DNA of 6,689 nucleotides from Suilimivivens sp964402925. GTDB lineage: Bacteria; Bacillota; Clostridia; Lachnospirales; Lachnospiraceae. The notes under the pieces are model-generated. The model was not told the DNA's origin. It worked only from the letters and a program-made list of their open reading frames with translations, and ran no database searches. The stretch's first letter is position 1; each line of letters opens with the position of its first letter. The stretch spans positions 1-6,689 of the forward strand of contig CAYOED010000123.1 of NCBI GenBank assembly GCA_964402925.1, in the 5' to 3' direction. Shown here in pieces: positions 1 through 5,860 of this stretch. The position numbers were made by a program, and so were the translations under genes.

Positions 1-5
1 TTCAT

Positions 6-27
6 CTGACCAATGAATCTTGGTCGG
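6..27. repeat. Small stem-loop just downstream of agrB
   Basis: GACCAA (8-13) and TTGGTC (20-25) are a perfect 6-bp inverted repeat around a 6-nt loop. The stem extends by a G-U pair and a G-C pair to 6-27. It begins 6 bases past the agrB stop codon. No T-tract is visible before the window ends, so it is not a convincing terminator. It could be an mRNA processing or stabilising element between agrB and a following gene. Its role is unknown. Confidence 0.35.
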
Positions 28-32
28 CAGGC

Positions 33-614
33 TCAAGATTCCGAGAGCCTATTTGTTGGTAAAATAAATACTGCAATAGATGCAATAGATAATACGCTAA
101 AATTCAGAAAAGATGATTGCGATAATAAAACATACAAAACTGTTATTGCGATGCAGTCGGCACCAAGCAATAGGAATGAAAGGTGTTGATTCCTTTTGAG
201 CACATTGTTTGAAATTGGATGATTGGAATTTTTAACAGGGCAGTTCCTTAAAATATAGTAAACACTGGTTATCAATAAAATTATCCAAATGAAACTTGGT
301 AGGAATAGCAAAGAAAGCACTTTGGCAGTTATTGAAACGGCTATGTATTCCAAGTTACTTATTATAAAGCATTTGGAATATGTAGAAGCATGATATCCGC
401 CAACGGTTACTTTAAGCGGAACTGAAATGAAAAAATATAGCATTCCAATTAAAAAGGAATCCAAGAGGCATGCTGTTATTATAATGGAAGAGGAAGTAAT
501 TATGCAGGATATCATCAATTCGAGACCGTATTGATATACTTCAAGCAGTTCCTTCTTAATTATATTTCTATTCAGCATATGGTTTGAAATTTTTATGACT
601 ATACTATAAATCAA
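33..614 (-). CDS. agrB: AgrB-family peptide-processing membrane protease
   Basis: This 193-residue protein is probably the membrane cysteine endopeptidase that trims an AgrD precursor and forms the thiolactone or lactone of a cyclic autoinducing peptide. Visible support: an N-terminal segment typical of the family (basic start, then EVYQYGLELMIS at 25-36), the GGYHA motif (72-76), and the catalytic pair His75 and Cys82, seven residues apart as in characterised AgrB proteins. The rest is about five to six hydrophobic segments, and the length is normal. The usual Arg four residues before GGYHA is Lys68. The start is a TTG, chosen because GGAGGG (625-630) lies 10 nt upstream and the N-terminus then matches the family; the next ATG is codon 13, with no such site. 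The gene is AT-rich and divergent from the secreted-protein operon. No agrD, agrC or agrA is visible, and the downstream side runs off the window. Confidence 0.9.
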   Translation of the reverse strand: MIYSIVIKISNHMLNRNIIKKELLEVYQYGLELMISCIITSSSIIITACLLDSFLIGMLYFFISVPLKVTVGGYHASTYSKCFIISNLEYIAVSITAKVLSLLFLPSFIWIILLITSVYYILRNCPVKNSNHPISNNVLKRNQHLSFLLLGADCIAITVLYVLLSQSSFLNFSVLSIASIAVFILPTNRLSES

Positions 615-624
615 TGTTAAGATT

Positions 625-630
625 CCCTCC
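625..630 (-). promoter_or_regulatory. Ribosome binding site that fixes the agrB TTG start
   Basis: GGAGGG on the minus strand lies 10 nt before the TTG at 614. It is the only strong Shine-Dalgarno sequence near the 5' end of the frame, so it decides for the non-ATG start. Confidence 0.7.
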
Positions 631-682
631 TATAGCTTATTCTGATGGATATTGGCTTCACGATACATGTTTTCTCTTAATT

Positions 683-711
683 GTTATAGCACAAATACAA
701 AGAGAAGTCAT
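683..711 (-). promoter_or_regulatory. Probable agrB promoter
   Basis: On the minus strand the -10 is TATAAC (683-688), preceded by TGC (an extended -10). The -35 is ATGACT (706-711, 4 of 6 matches to TTGACA), with a 17-nt spacer. Transcription would start near 676, giving an untranslated leader of about 60 nt before the TTG start. This was found by eye and not tested. Confidence 0.6.
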
Positions 712-733
712 GGAAAAGTCTTTAAAAGGCAAT

Positions 734-787
734 TTTTTGACCTTAAAAAGGAAGAAAATAAGGTCAAAAAGACAGAGATGAAGGTCA
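734..787. promoter_or_regulatory. Triple AAGGTCA array: candidate regulator binding sites
   Basis: AAGGTCA occurs on the plus strand at 760-766 and 781-787, and in inverted form (TGACCTT) at 738-744. Centres are 22 and 21 bp apart, about two DNA turns each, so all three would face the same side of the helix. The first two belong to a longer perfect 12-bp inverted repeat: TTTTTGACCTTA (734-745) and TAAGGTCAAAAA (759-770). If the plus-strand start is near 826, the two direct copies centre at about -42 and -63, the usual place for a DNA-bound activator. LytTR regulators such as AgrA use two sites about 21-22 bp apart, which fits the neighbouring agrB. The core itself does not clearly match a known LytTR consensus, so the regulator is not identified. 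Confidence 0.6.
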
Positions 788-798
788 CTTTATATTTT

Positions 799-820
799 TT
801 GACAATTTTTTTGCTATATT
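799..820 (+). promoter_or_regulatory. Probable promoter of the secreted-protein operon
   Basis: TATATT at 815-820, preceded by TGC, makes an extended -10 (TGCTATATT). It resembles the divergent agrB promoter, which has TGCTATAAC. There is no good -35 at 17 nt upstream, only A/T sequence, with an AAGGTCA box (781-787) just upstream of that. This suggests activator dependence. A TTGACA at 799-804 looks like a perfect -35 but lies only 10 nt from this -10. Paired at normal spacing it would need a poor -10 near 822-830. The exact start is therefore uncertain. Confidence 0.45.
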
Positions 821-872
821 AAAAATGTAAATATACAAACATACTTTTAAGATAAGAATGGAGGATTGGCAA

Positions 873-1265
873 ATGAAACGAAAAATCTTATATGCATTAT
901 TTGCAGCTTGTGCGCTTAACTCAAGTTTGATGTTGGTATCCGCAGCAAGTTTGACGGAATATTCTGGTTATGTCCAGAAAACTCAAGACATTGTAACGAG
1001 CCCGTTAACAAAGAGCAATACCAGTGTGGGGACAAACTGGGTTGAGCATGTAGAAGAACATCGTAAACTTACTTGTTGGATACAAAAAAGTGGTTCTAGA
1101 ATCACAGATACAAAATCATATACAGATTCAGGTTATCAATATCTGACTTATAGTGATCCGATTAATGCAAAGGGGAAAGACGTAAGTTTAGCAGTGTCGA
1201 CAGCACTTACGACATTGCAAAAGACATATTCATTTGGTTCATGGAGCCCGGACGAGACAAAATAG
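873..1265 (+). CDS. Small Sec-secreted protein, bacteriocin-like candidate
   Basis: This is a 130-residue precursor of unknown function. Residues 1-24 form a clear signal peptide: basic MKRK, a hydrophobic core, and V-S-A before a predicted cut near residue 24 or 25. The mature part of about 105 residues is rich in Ser, Thr, Tyr and Trp. It has a single Cys (Cys68) in LTCWIQ, alternating hydrophobic patterns that suggest beta strands, and ends GSWSPDETK. The start is the ATG at 873, because GGAGG (860-864) lies 8 nt upstream; an ATG at 858 overlaps that site and is less likely. The gene is first in an operon followed by three permeases and an ABC ATPase, a layout seen for lactococcin 972-type and DUF2712-type secreted proteins. 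The ending reminds me of DUF2712, but I see no clear lactococcin 972 motif. It could be a bacteriocin, toxin, signal or surface protein. Confidence 0.75.
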   Translation: MKRKILYALFAACALNSSLMLVSAASLTEYSGYVQKTQDIVTSPLTKSNTSVGTNWVEHVEEHRKLTCWIQKSGSRITDTKSYTDSGYQYLTYSDPINAKGKDVSLAVSTALTTLQKTYSFGSWSPDETK

Positions 1266-1270
1266 TTTAG

Positions 1271-1298
1271 AGGGTCGTCACCTATAAGTGGCGACCCT
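1271..1298 (+). terminator. Leaky terminator or processing hairpin after the secreted-protein gene
   Basis: AGGGTCGTCAC (1271-1281) pairs with GTGGCGACCCT (1288-1298) as an 11-bp stem with one G-U pair and a 6-nt loop. Only three T residues follow before G, so termination is probably partial. It starts 5 nt after the stop codon and ends 19 nt before the next start. This arrangement would keep the first gene's transcript abundant and stable while letting a fraction of polymerases read into the transporter genes. Confidence 0.7.
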
Positions 1299-1317
1299 TT
1301 GTAAGTGAGGTATATCT

Positions 1318-2076
1318 ATGAAATGGGAATTCGGTGAAATGCATAGGAGTATATTCAACAAGAAGATGTCTATTGGTATGATAATCAGTTTTGTATCATT
1401 GTGTTATGGAAGTAAGGATATTATGCGCTTTCAGACTATTGGATTTCTAGATACTTTTATTTTTTCCCAGACTGATAGTACAACGGCGATTATTGCACTG
1501 CTTTTTCCCATAATTGCTGTATTGCCGGTAGGTACGATGTATAGATCGGAAAGGCAAAATGGTTATTATTCGTTAGTACGCAGTAAAATGAGCAGGATGA
1601 GATATTGCCGCATTAAATTAGTTAATGCTTTCCTTGCAGGCGCGTTAGTAATTGGGGTACCTAATTTCTTTTTTTTAATAATTTGTTTTTTTGTTAAACG
1701 AGGAATGGTAGGGGCGGAAAGTCATATAGCTGTAAGTTTCTTGTCCATGCTTTATTTTAATAAGCCTATGCTATATGGGATGCTGTTAACTGGAAATGCA
1801 GCATTGTGTGGGGGAATTTTTTCTTTACTTGAATTGGGAGTATCTGCGTGGATAAAGAATAAGTATGTGGCAGTAATTGTTCCATTTGGATATTATATTT
1901 TTTCGGCTATGGTATTATTTTATATAAGTCCATGGATGAATGCAATAATATTATTTGCACTAAATCAATATGCTGAGGAAAATATTGTAATTATTATAAT
2001 TTATGACTTGTTTTTGACTGTGGGAGGAATAATTTTATTTATTGCAGGGACGTATTATGAGGACTTTACAGTATAA
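1318..2076 (+). CDS. ABC-2-type permease-like membrane protein 1
   Basis: This is a 252-residue protein with about six predicted membrane segments (near 18-30, 56-74, 102-126, 152-177, 183-203 and 223-244). Between segments 2 and 3 lies a charged cytoplasmic stretch (about 75-100: YRSERQNGYYSLVRSKMSR and onward). It resembles the E-R-x-x-G coupling segment of ABC-2 transporters, which contacts the ATPase, and this is the clearest permease hallmark in the operon. GAGG (1307-1310) lies 7 nt before the ATG. Its last 20 bases overlap the next gene. With the following two membrane proteins and the ATPase it probably forms an exporter or immunity transporter for the secreted protein encoded upstream. 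Family assignment rests on topology and this motif; substrate and direction are inferred. Confidence 0.75.
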   Translation: MKWEFGEMHRSIFNKKMSIGMIISFVSLCYGSKDIMRFQTIGFLDTFIFSQTDSTTAIIALLFPIIAVLPVGTMYRSERQNGYYSLVRSKMSRMRYCRIKLVNAFLAGALVIGVPNFFFLIICFFVKRGMVGAESHIAVSFLSMLYFNKPMLYGMLLTGNAALCGGIFSLLELGVSAWIKNKYVAVIVPFGYYIFSAMVLFYISPWMNAIILFALNQYAEENIVIIIIYDLFLTVGGIILFIAGTYYEDFTV

Positions 2077-2797
2077 TTTTGTATATAAATTTTGGTTGGT
2101 TTCTTGCATAGCGCAGGTTGGTTTTTCCGTTGCAGACTTCAAAGAGTATACAACTATTTTAAGGGGAAAGAGCGGGAATATATTTGATTTTATATTATTT
2201 TCTGTTAATCATGCATATTTTATAGCCTTGGTGGGACCGATATCACTCTTTTGTTTGATGAAATGTTATACAACTATGGATGTAATAGTGATGAATAGAT
2301 TCCATAAAAAAAAGGATTACTTTTATGATAGGTTGGGATGCGGAATAATCAATGCTATGGTATGGGTAATTATAACGATGCTGATACGGTTGATTGTTGG
2401 CATGATTGCTGGATATGGAACAGACTATCCTTTTACATACTATGTGGAATTTAATAATTATAATAAAGTAGCATACATAATTGTGCTTCAGTTTACTTTA
2501 TTTATGTCTGCCTATCTAATAGCATTCATTTGGGTGCGGGAAATTATACAGGATTTTGTTTCTAACCAGGTCTTACGAAGTATAGTGCCATTGATTCTAT
2601 CGATAATAGAATTGGCAATCTATAAAAGCTTAAACTATACTATGTTGGTCATTTTTCCATTAGGGAATACATTGATAAATAGTGAAGTATACGTTGGTAG
2701 TTTTTTTAATCGTATTGTATATTGGGCTTTTGTTTTATATAGTTTGTACTATATTAAGACTGAATTTTTATGTGATAAGGAAATTACAAATGAGTAA
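2057..2797 (+). CDS. Permease-like membrane protein 2
   Basis: This is a 246-residue very hydrophobic protein with about six likely membrane segments (near 12-26, 53-69, 95-118, 138-160, 174-188 and 216-233). A basic loop (about 80-92: NRFHKKKDYFYDR) sits between segments 2 and 3, where protein 1 has its ABC-2 coupling segment. Size and topology suggest a diverged relative of protein 1, but I recognise no named family. The ATG at 2057 is chosen because CAGGGA (2045-2050) lies 6 nt upstream; an in-frame TTG at 2042 has its nearest GGAGG 14 nt away. It overlaps gene 1 by 20 bases and gene 3 by 8 bases, so translation is probably coupled. Likely role: a subunit of the same ABC transporter. Confidence 0.65.
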   Translation: MRTLQYNFVYKFWLVSCIAQVGFSVADFKEYTTILRGKSGNIFDFILFSVNHAYFIALVGPISLFCLMKCYTTMDVIVMNRFHKKKDYFYDRLGCGIINAMVWVIITMLIRLIVGMIAGYGTDYPFTYYVEFNNYNKVAYIIVLQFTLFMSAYLIAFIWVREIIQDFVSNQVLRSIVPLILSIIELAIYKSLNYTMLVIFPLGNTLINSEVYVGSFFNRIVYWAFVLYSLYYIKTEFLCDKEITNE

Positions 2798-3545
2798 AAT
2801 AGAAAATAGACGGTATATCAATATTTTATTTGTTTTGGTGATTATATGTATATTTATGTTTTGGGAATGCTGGAATAAACAAATACATTTAGCAACTGGC
2901 AGCTTTAATGAAGATATTAAAAATAATTTATGTGGATTCTCAAAGTTGGATAAGAAATGTATGGGATGGATAATGATACATTTTCCAGTACAGTTTTATA
3001 TGGTATTGAGGCAGGCACTTTTTTTAAAAAAGTTTGCAATATTATGGTACTTTCGGAAAGGTAATTTATGTACTGTGTTCACCAATTTTTTCAAACTGTA
3101 TTGGAGGGTTCCTTTGCTATACTATTTTATAGGGCTGATAGCTGTATACCTAAAAAAAATATTATGCAGAGAAGTAGATGACTTATGGGAGGGAGCAATT
3201 ATCTTCTGTATTTATGTAAGTATAATACTAATGATTACGACGGTTGCAATTTGTTGTTATACGTTTCTGATTTATGTTTTTTTGATGAGTTTTCAATCAG
3301 CATTCAGCATTGCTTTTTTTCTGGAAACTCTATTTACCATGTTTGGCACAAGAATGGTAGAAAATGATGTAGCTTATAGGCAACTTTGGTATATTCCTGT
3401 TAGAGGAGTATTCATTGGAGAAGATGTAAATATGATCATATGGGACGGTAGTTTATTTTTGTGTGAGTTACTTAAATTGATAATTATCATAGGAATATGC
3501 AATGTACTATTTCGTTGGAAATATGAATTCATTTCAGAAAATTAA
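2790..3545 (+). CDS. Permease-like membrane protein 3
   Basis: This is a 251-residue membrane protein with about six hydrophobic segments (near 9-25, 57-74, 101-120, 134-166, 168-186 and 223-241). It carries a basic patch (about 80-90, KKFAILWYFRK) between segments 2 and 3, as in the two preceding proteins. The start is the ATG at 2790: it overlaps the previous stop in ATGAGTAA, has AAGG (2777-2780) upstream, and gives a length matching its neighbours. A longer frame opening at 2682 would lie inside gene 2 and is not supported by a better binding site. It carries many Cys residues (for example 155, 156), with no visible metal motif. Function is inferred only from position as a third permease-like subunit of the same transporter. 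Confidence 0.65.
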   Translation: MSKIENRRYINILFVLVIICIFMFWECWNKQIHLATGSFNEDIKNNLCGFSKLDKKCMGWIMIHFPVQFYMVLRQALFLKKFAILWYFRKGNLCTVFTNFFKLYWRVPLLYYFIGLIAVYLKKILCREVDDLWEGAIIFCIYVSIILMITTVAICCYTFLIYVFLMSFQSAFSIAFFLETLFTMFGTRMVENDVAYRQLWYIPVRGVFIGEDVNMIIWDGSLFLCELLKLIIIIGICNVLFRWKYEFISEN

Positions 3546-3553
3546 TGATTGAT

Positions 3554-3560
3554 AAGGGGA
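3554..3560 (+). promoter_or_regulatory. Ribosome binding site that favours the 3569 start of the ATPase
   Basis: AAGGGGA lies 8 nt before the ATG at 3569 and downstream of the alternative ATG at 3545. It supports the shorter protein beginning MVIFENVSKEF, which is where ABC ATPase homology normally begins. Confidence 0.65.
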
Positions 3561-3568
3561 AATATAGT

Positions 3569-4261
3569 ATGGTTATTTTTGAAAATGTGTCTAAGGAATT
3601 TAAAGGAAAAATTGTATTGAAGCATGTAAATGTAAAGATTGCCCAAGGAGAGATTTGTGGTCTGATAGGTAAAAATGGGAGTGGAAAAAGTGTATTTATG
3701 AAGTTAGCGGCAGGTATGTCATATCCTACGGAAGGAAAAATTACTGTTAATGGCAAAATATTAGCGAAAGGCGAATTCCCACACAATACAGGGATTGTAT
3801 TGGATAATATTGGCTTTTTAAAAGAGAAGACAGGGTATAAAAATCTAAAGATTTTAGCGGGCATTCTTAATAAAATTTCTGATGAGCAAATTATTTCAAC
3901 TATGGAATCAATGGGATTAAATGCCAATGACAAAACAATTGTCGGCAAATACTCAGTCGGAATGAAACAAAAGCTTTTATTGGCACAAGCTATGATGGAA
4001 GAGCCTGATTTGTTATTGCTGGATGAGCCATTTAACGGACTTGATGAAGATAGCGAAAGAAGAATAATCGAATTGTTGAGGCAGACTAATGCAAGAAAAG
4101 GAACTACAATAGTAATAGTTTCCCATGACAAAGATGAATTGGAAAATCTTTGTCATAGGATATATAAAGTACATAATAAGCGGCTTGAGGATGTTTCATA
4201 CAAGCCGGGTAGTCCACTTTGTACAGTCCCACACATCTGTAGCGAGACCTTCATAGAATAG
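3569..4261 (+). CDS. ABC transporter ATP-binding protein with a tail read from the neighbouring gene
   Basis: This 230-residue ATPase should power the transporter formed by the three preceding membrane proteins. Visible motifs: Walker A GKNGSGKS (34-41); a non-canonical Q-loop region (IVLDNIGF, Asp79 where Gln or Glu is usual); signature YSVGMKQ (128-134) in place of LSGGQ; Walker B LLLLDEP (148-154) with Asp152 and Glu153; D-loop NGLDED; and switch His186. The variant signature and Q-loop are common in bacteriocin and antibiotic self-protection ATPases of the BcrA kind. The start is the ATG at 3569, with AAGGGG (3554-3559) nearby upstream; the ATG at 3545 shares a base with the previous stop (TAATG) but has no comparable site. 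Residues 210-230 lie over the antisense of the ABC-F gene's 3' end, so the natural C-terminus was probably replaced when this cassette was joined here. The core domain is intact. Confidence 0.9.
   Translation: MVIFENVSKEFKGKIVLKHVNVKIAQGEICGLIGKNGSGKSVFMKLAAGMSYPTEGKITVNGKILAKGEFPHNTGIVLDNIGFLKEKTGYKNLKILAGILNKISDEQIISTMESMGLNANDKTIVGKYSVGMKQKLLLAQAMMEEPDLLLLDEPFNGLDEDSERRIIELLRQTNARKGTTIVIVSHDKDELENLCHRIYKVHNKRLEDVSYKPGSPLCTVPHICSETFIE
4196..4261. other. Convergent gene overlap and composition border
   Basis: The minus-strand ABC-F gene stops at 4196 and the plus-strand transporter ATPase stops at 4261, so 66 bases are coding on both strands. The ABC-F C-terminus (VWDCTKWTTRLV) looks natural, while the ATPase tail does not. 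DNA to the left is AT-rich and DNA to the right is not: for example, 2161-2220 has 16 G/C of 60 and 4861-4920 has 32 of 60. No hairpin terminator is visible between the two genes, so their transcripts probably run into each other. This is the likely edge of a transferred or inserted segment. Confidence 0.65.
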
Positions 4262-5752
4262 AGGCTCGTGGCATACCATAAGGATACTGCCCTTATATTC
4301 CATTAAAGCGCGTCGTAGTTCATTCTTGGCGTCCGCATCCAGGTGGTTGGTAGGCTCATCCAGAAGCAGAATATTAGTCTCACGGTTAATCAGTTTACAG
4401 AGGCGGACTTTTGCCTGTTCGCCGCCGCTTAAGACTTTTACCTTGCTCTCAATATGCTTGGTGGTAAGACCGCATTTAGCAAGGGCGGAGCGCACCTCAT
4501 ACTGGGTGAAACCGGGAAATTCCTGCCAGATTTCTTCGATGCAGGTGGTTGTAATGTTATGATCCATCTCCTGTTCAAAGTAGCCGATACTTAGATAATC
4601 CCCTTGTTCCACGTTCCCGGATAGAGGTGGAATGATTCCCAGGATGCTTTTTAGGAGGGTGGTTTTTCCGATTCCGTTGGCGCCTGTCAGGACAATTTTT
4701 GCTCCCCTCTCCATTTCCAGATTTAAGGGGGAGGAGAGTGGTTCATCATAGCCGATTACAAGATCTCTGGTCTGAAAAATATAGCGTCCGGGGGTTCGTG
4801 CTTCTTTAAAATGAAATTCCGGTTTAGGCTTTTCGCCGGCAAGTTCAATCACATCCATTTTGTCCAGCTTTTTCTGGCGGGACATCGCCATATTGCGGGT
4901 GGCGACTCTTGCCTTATTTCGGGCAACAAAATCTTTTAAATCTGCGATTTCCTTTTGCTGTTTACTGTATGCCGCCTCAAGCTGTGCTCGCTTCATCGCA
5001 TAAACTTCCTGAAATTTATCATAATCTCCGGGATAGCGGTTAAGTTCCTGATTGTCCATATGGTAGATCAGATTGATCACGCTGTTTAAAAAGGGAATAT
5101 CATGGGATATCAGGATAAATGCATTTTCATAGTCATTCAGATAGCGCTTCAGCCATTCAATATGCTCTGCGTCCAGATAATTGGTAGGCTCATCTAAAAG
5201 AAGAATATCAGGCTTTTCGAGAAGGAGTTTCCCAAGCAATACCTTGGTGCGCTGCCCACCGCTCAAATCGGTAACATCCTTATCTAGTCCCAGCTCTGTA
5301 AGTCCCAGCGCTCTTGCGACCTCATCTACCTTAGCATCAATAAGATAAAAGTCGTGCATGGTCAGCAGATCCTGGATGGTGCCCAGCTCATCCATATATG
5401 TTTCCAGTTCATTTTCGTCTGCACTGCCCATCTTGTCGCAGATTTCATTCATCTGCTTCTCCAGATCATACAGAAAGTCGAAGGCCGAGGACAAGACGGT
5501 TTTGATAGTCATGCCTTTTTCAAGGACAGTGTGCTGATCCAGATAGCCCACACGAACGTTTTTTGCCCATTCGATTTTTCCTTCGTCGGGCATGAGTTTC
5601 CCAGTGATAATGTTCATAAATGTGGATTTACCTTCACCATTAGCGCCTACGAGACCAATATGTTCTCCCTTTAAAAGGCGGAAAGATACATCCTGAAAAA
5701 TGGCTCTGTCACCAAAGCCGTGAGTTAAGTGTTCAACATTTAAAATACTCAT
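4196..5752 (-). CDS. ABC-F family ATPase (YkpA/YbiT-like), ribosome-associated
   Basis: This is a 518-residue soluble protein with two ABC domains and no membrane segment, the ABC-F layout. Domain 1 has Walker A GANGEGKS (36-43), LSGGQ (163-167), Walker B ILLLDEP (183-189) and His217. Domain 2 has GANGIGKT (357-364), LSGGE (441-445), ILLLDEP (461-467) and His495. The charged linker (about 240-320, with ARVATRNMAMSRQKKLDKM) is the segment that in known ABC-F proteins reaches toward the ribosomal P-site tRNA. Such proteins act as translation factors or, in some subfamilies, protect ribosomes from antibiotics. This one looks like the housekeeping YkpA/YbiT group rather than a known resistance factor. 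The start at 5752 follows AGGAGA (5757-5762); an in-frame upstream codon at 5782 has no such site. Its 3' end overlaps the transporter ATPase tail by 66 bases, tail to tail. Base composition is higher in GC than the left half. Confidence 0.93.
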   Translation of the reverse strand: MSILNVEHLTHGFGDRAIFQDVSFRLLKGEHIGLVGANGEGKSTFMNIITGKLMPDEGKIEWAKNVRVGYLDQHTVLEKGMTIKTVLSSAFDFLYDLEKQMNEICDKMGSADENELETYMDELGTIQDLLTMHDFYLIDAKVDEVARALGLTELGLDKDVTDLSGGQRTKVLLGKLLLEKPDILLLDEPTNYLDAEHIEWLKRYLNDYENAFILISHDIPFLNSVINLIYHMDNQELNRYPGDYDKFQEVYAMKRAQLEAAYSKQQKEIADLKDFVARNKARVATRNMAMSRQKKLDKMDVIELAGEKPKPEFHFKEARTPGRYIFQTRDLVIGYDEPLSSPLNLEMERGAKIVLTGANGIGKTTLLKSILGIIPPLSGNVEQGDYLSIGYFEQEMDHNITTTCIEEIWQEFPGFTQYEVRSALAKCGLTTKHIESKVKVLSGGEQAKVRLCKLINRETNILLLDEPTNHLDADAKNELRRALMEYKGSILMVCHEPLFYEGLATDVWDCTKWTTRLV

Positions 5753-5792
5753 ATTTTCTCCTGATCGTGGAATAATTAACATATACGCTTAG

Positions 5793-5821
5793 ATTATATA
5801 GGGAAATTCGGTTAAAGTCAA
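5793..5821 (-). promoter_or_regulatory. Strong ABC-F gene promoter
   Basis: On the minus strand TTGACT (5816-5821) and a perfect TATAAT (5793-5798) are separated by 17 nt. Transcription should start near 5786, giving a leader of about 33 nt. This also supports the downstream translation start at 5752 over the one at 5782. Confidence 0.85.
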
Positions 5822-5835
5822 AAAGCATTGACTTT
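5814..5835. repeat. Inverted repeat formed by two divergent -35 elements
   Basis: AAAGTCAA (5814-5821) and TTGACTTT (5828-5835) are perfect 8-bp inverted copies with 6 nt between them. Each contains the -35 hexamer of one of the divergent promoters. It may be only a consequence of two close -35 boxes, or an operator that would block both promoters. Confidence 0.6.
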
Positions 5836-5856
5836 TTCTGAAAATATTTATACACT
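5828..5856 (+). promoter_or_regulatory. Promoter of the flavin reductase-rubredoxin gene
   Basis: The -35 is TTGACT (5828-5833). The -10 is TACACT (5851-5856) at 17 nt, or the overlapping TATACA (5849-5854) at 15 nt. Transcription would begin near 5862, inside the palindrome that follows, leaving a leader of about 38 nt. Confidence 0.65.
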
Positions 5857-5860
5857 GAAA

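Noticed and set aside
710..781. Possible 23-residue very basic peptide frame on the plus strand in the agrB/secreted-gene gap
   Set aside because: It overlaps the AAGGTCA array and the agrB -35, has only a weak ribosome binding site and no upstream plus-strand promoter. Its Lys/Arg content follows from A-rich DNA.
799..804. Perfect TTGACA taken as the -35 of the secreted-protein promoter
   Set aside because: It is not rejected outright, but no good -10 lies 16-18 nt downstream; the best -10 is only 10 nt away, so the hexamer may be chance in T-rich DNA.
2682..2789. N-terminal extension of permease 3 starting inside permease 2
   Set aside because: It would overlap gene 2 by more than 100 bases. 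The ATG at 2790 overlaps the stop by 8 bases, has AAGG upstream and gives a length equal to its neighbours.
3529..4131. Long minus-strand frame opposite the transporter ATPase
   Set aside because: It is a shadow of the ATPase gene, whose Walker A, signature and Walker B motifs are all in the plus frame. The antisense product has no recognisable domain.
5354..5674. Plus-strand frame inside the ABC-F gene
   Set aside because: It is antisense to well-conserved ABC-F domain 1. No ribosome binding site or recognisable product.
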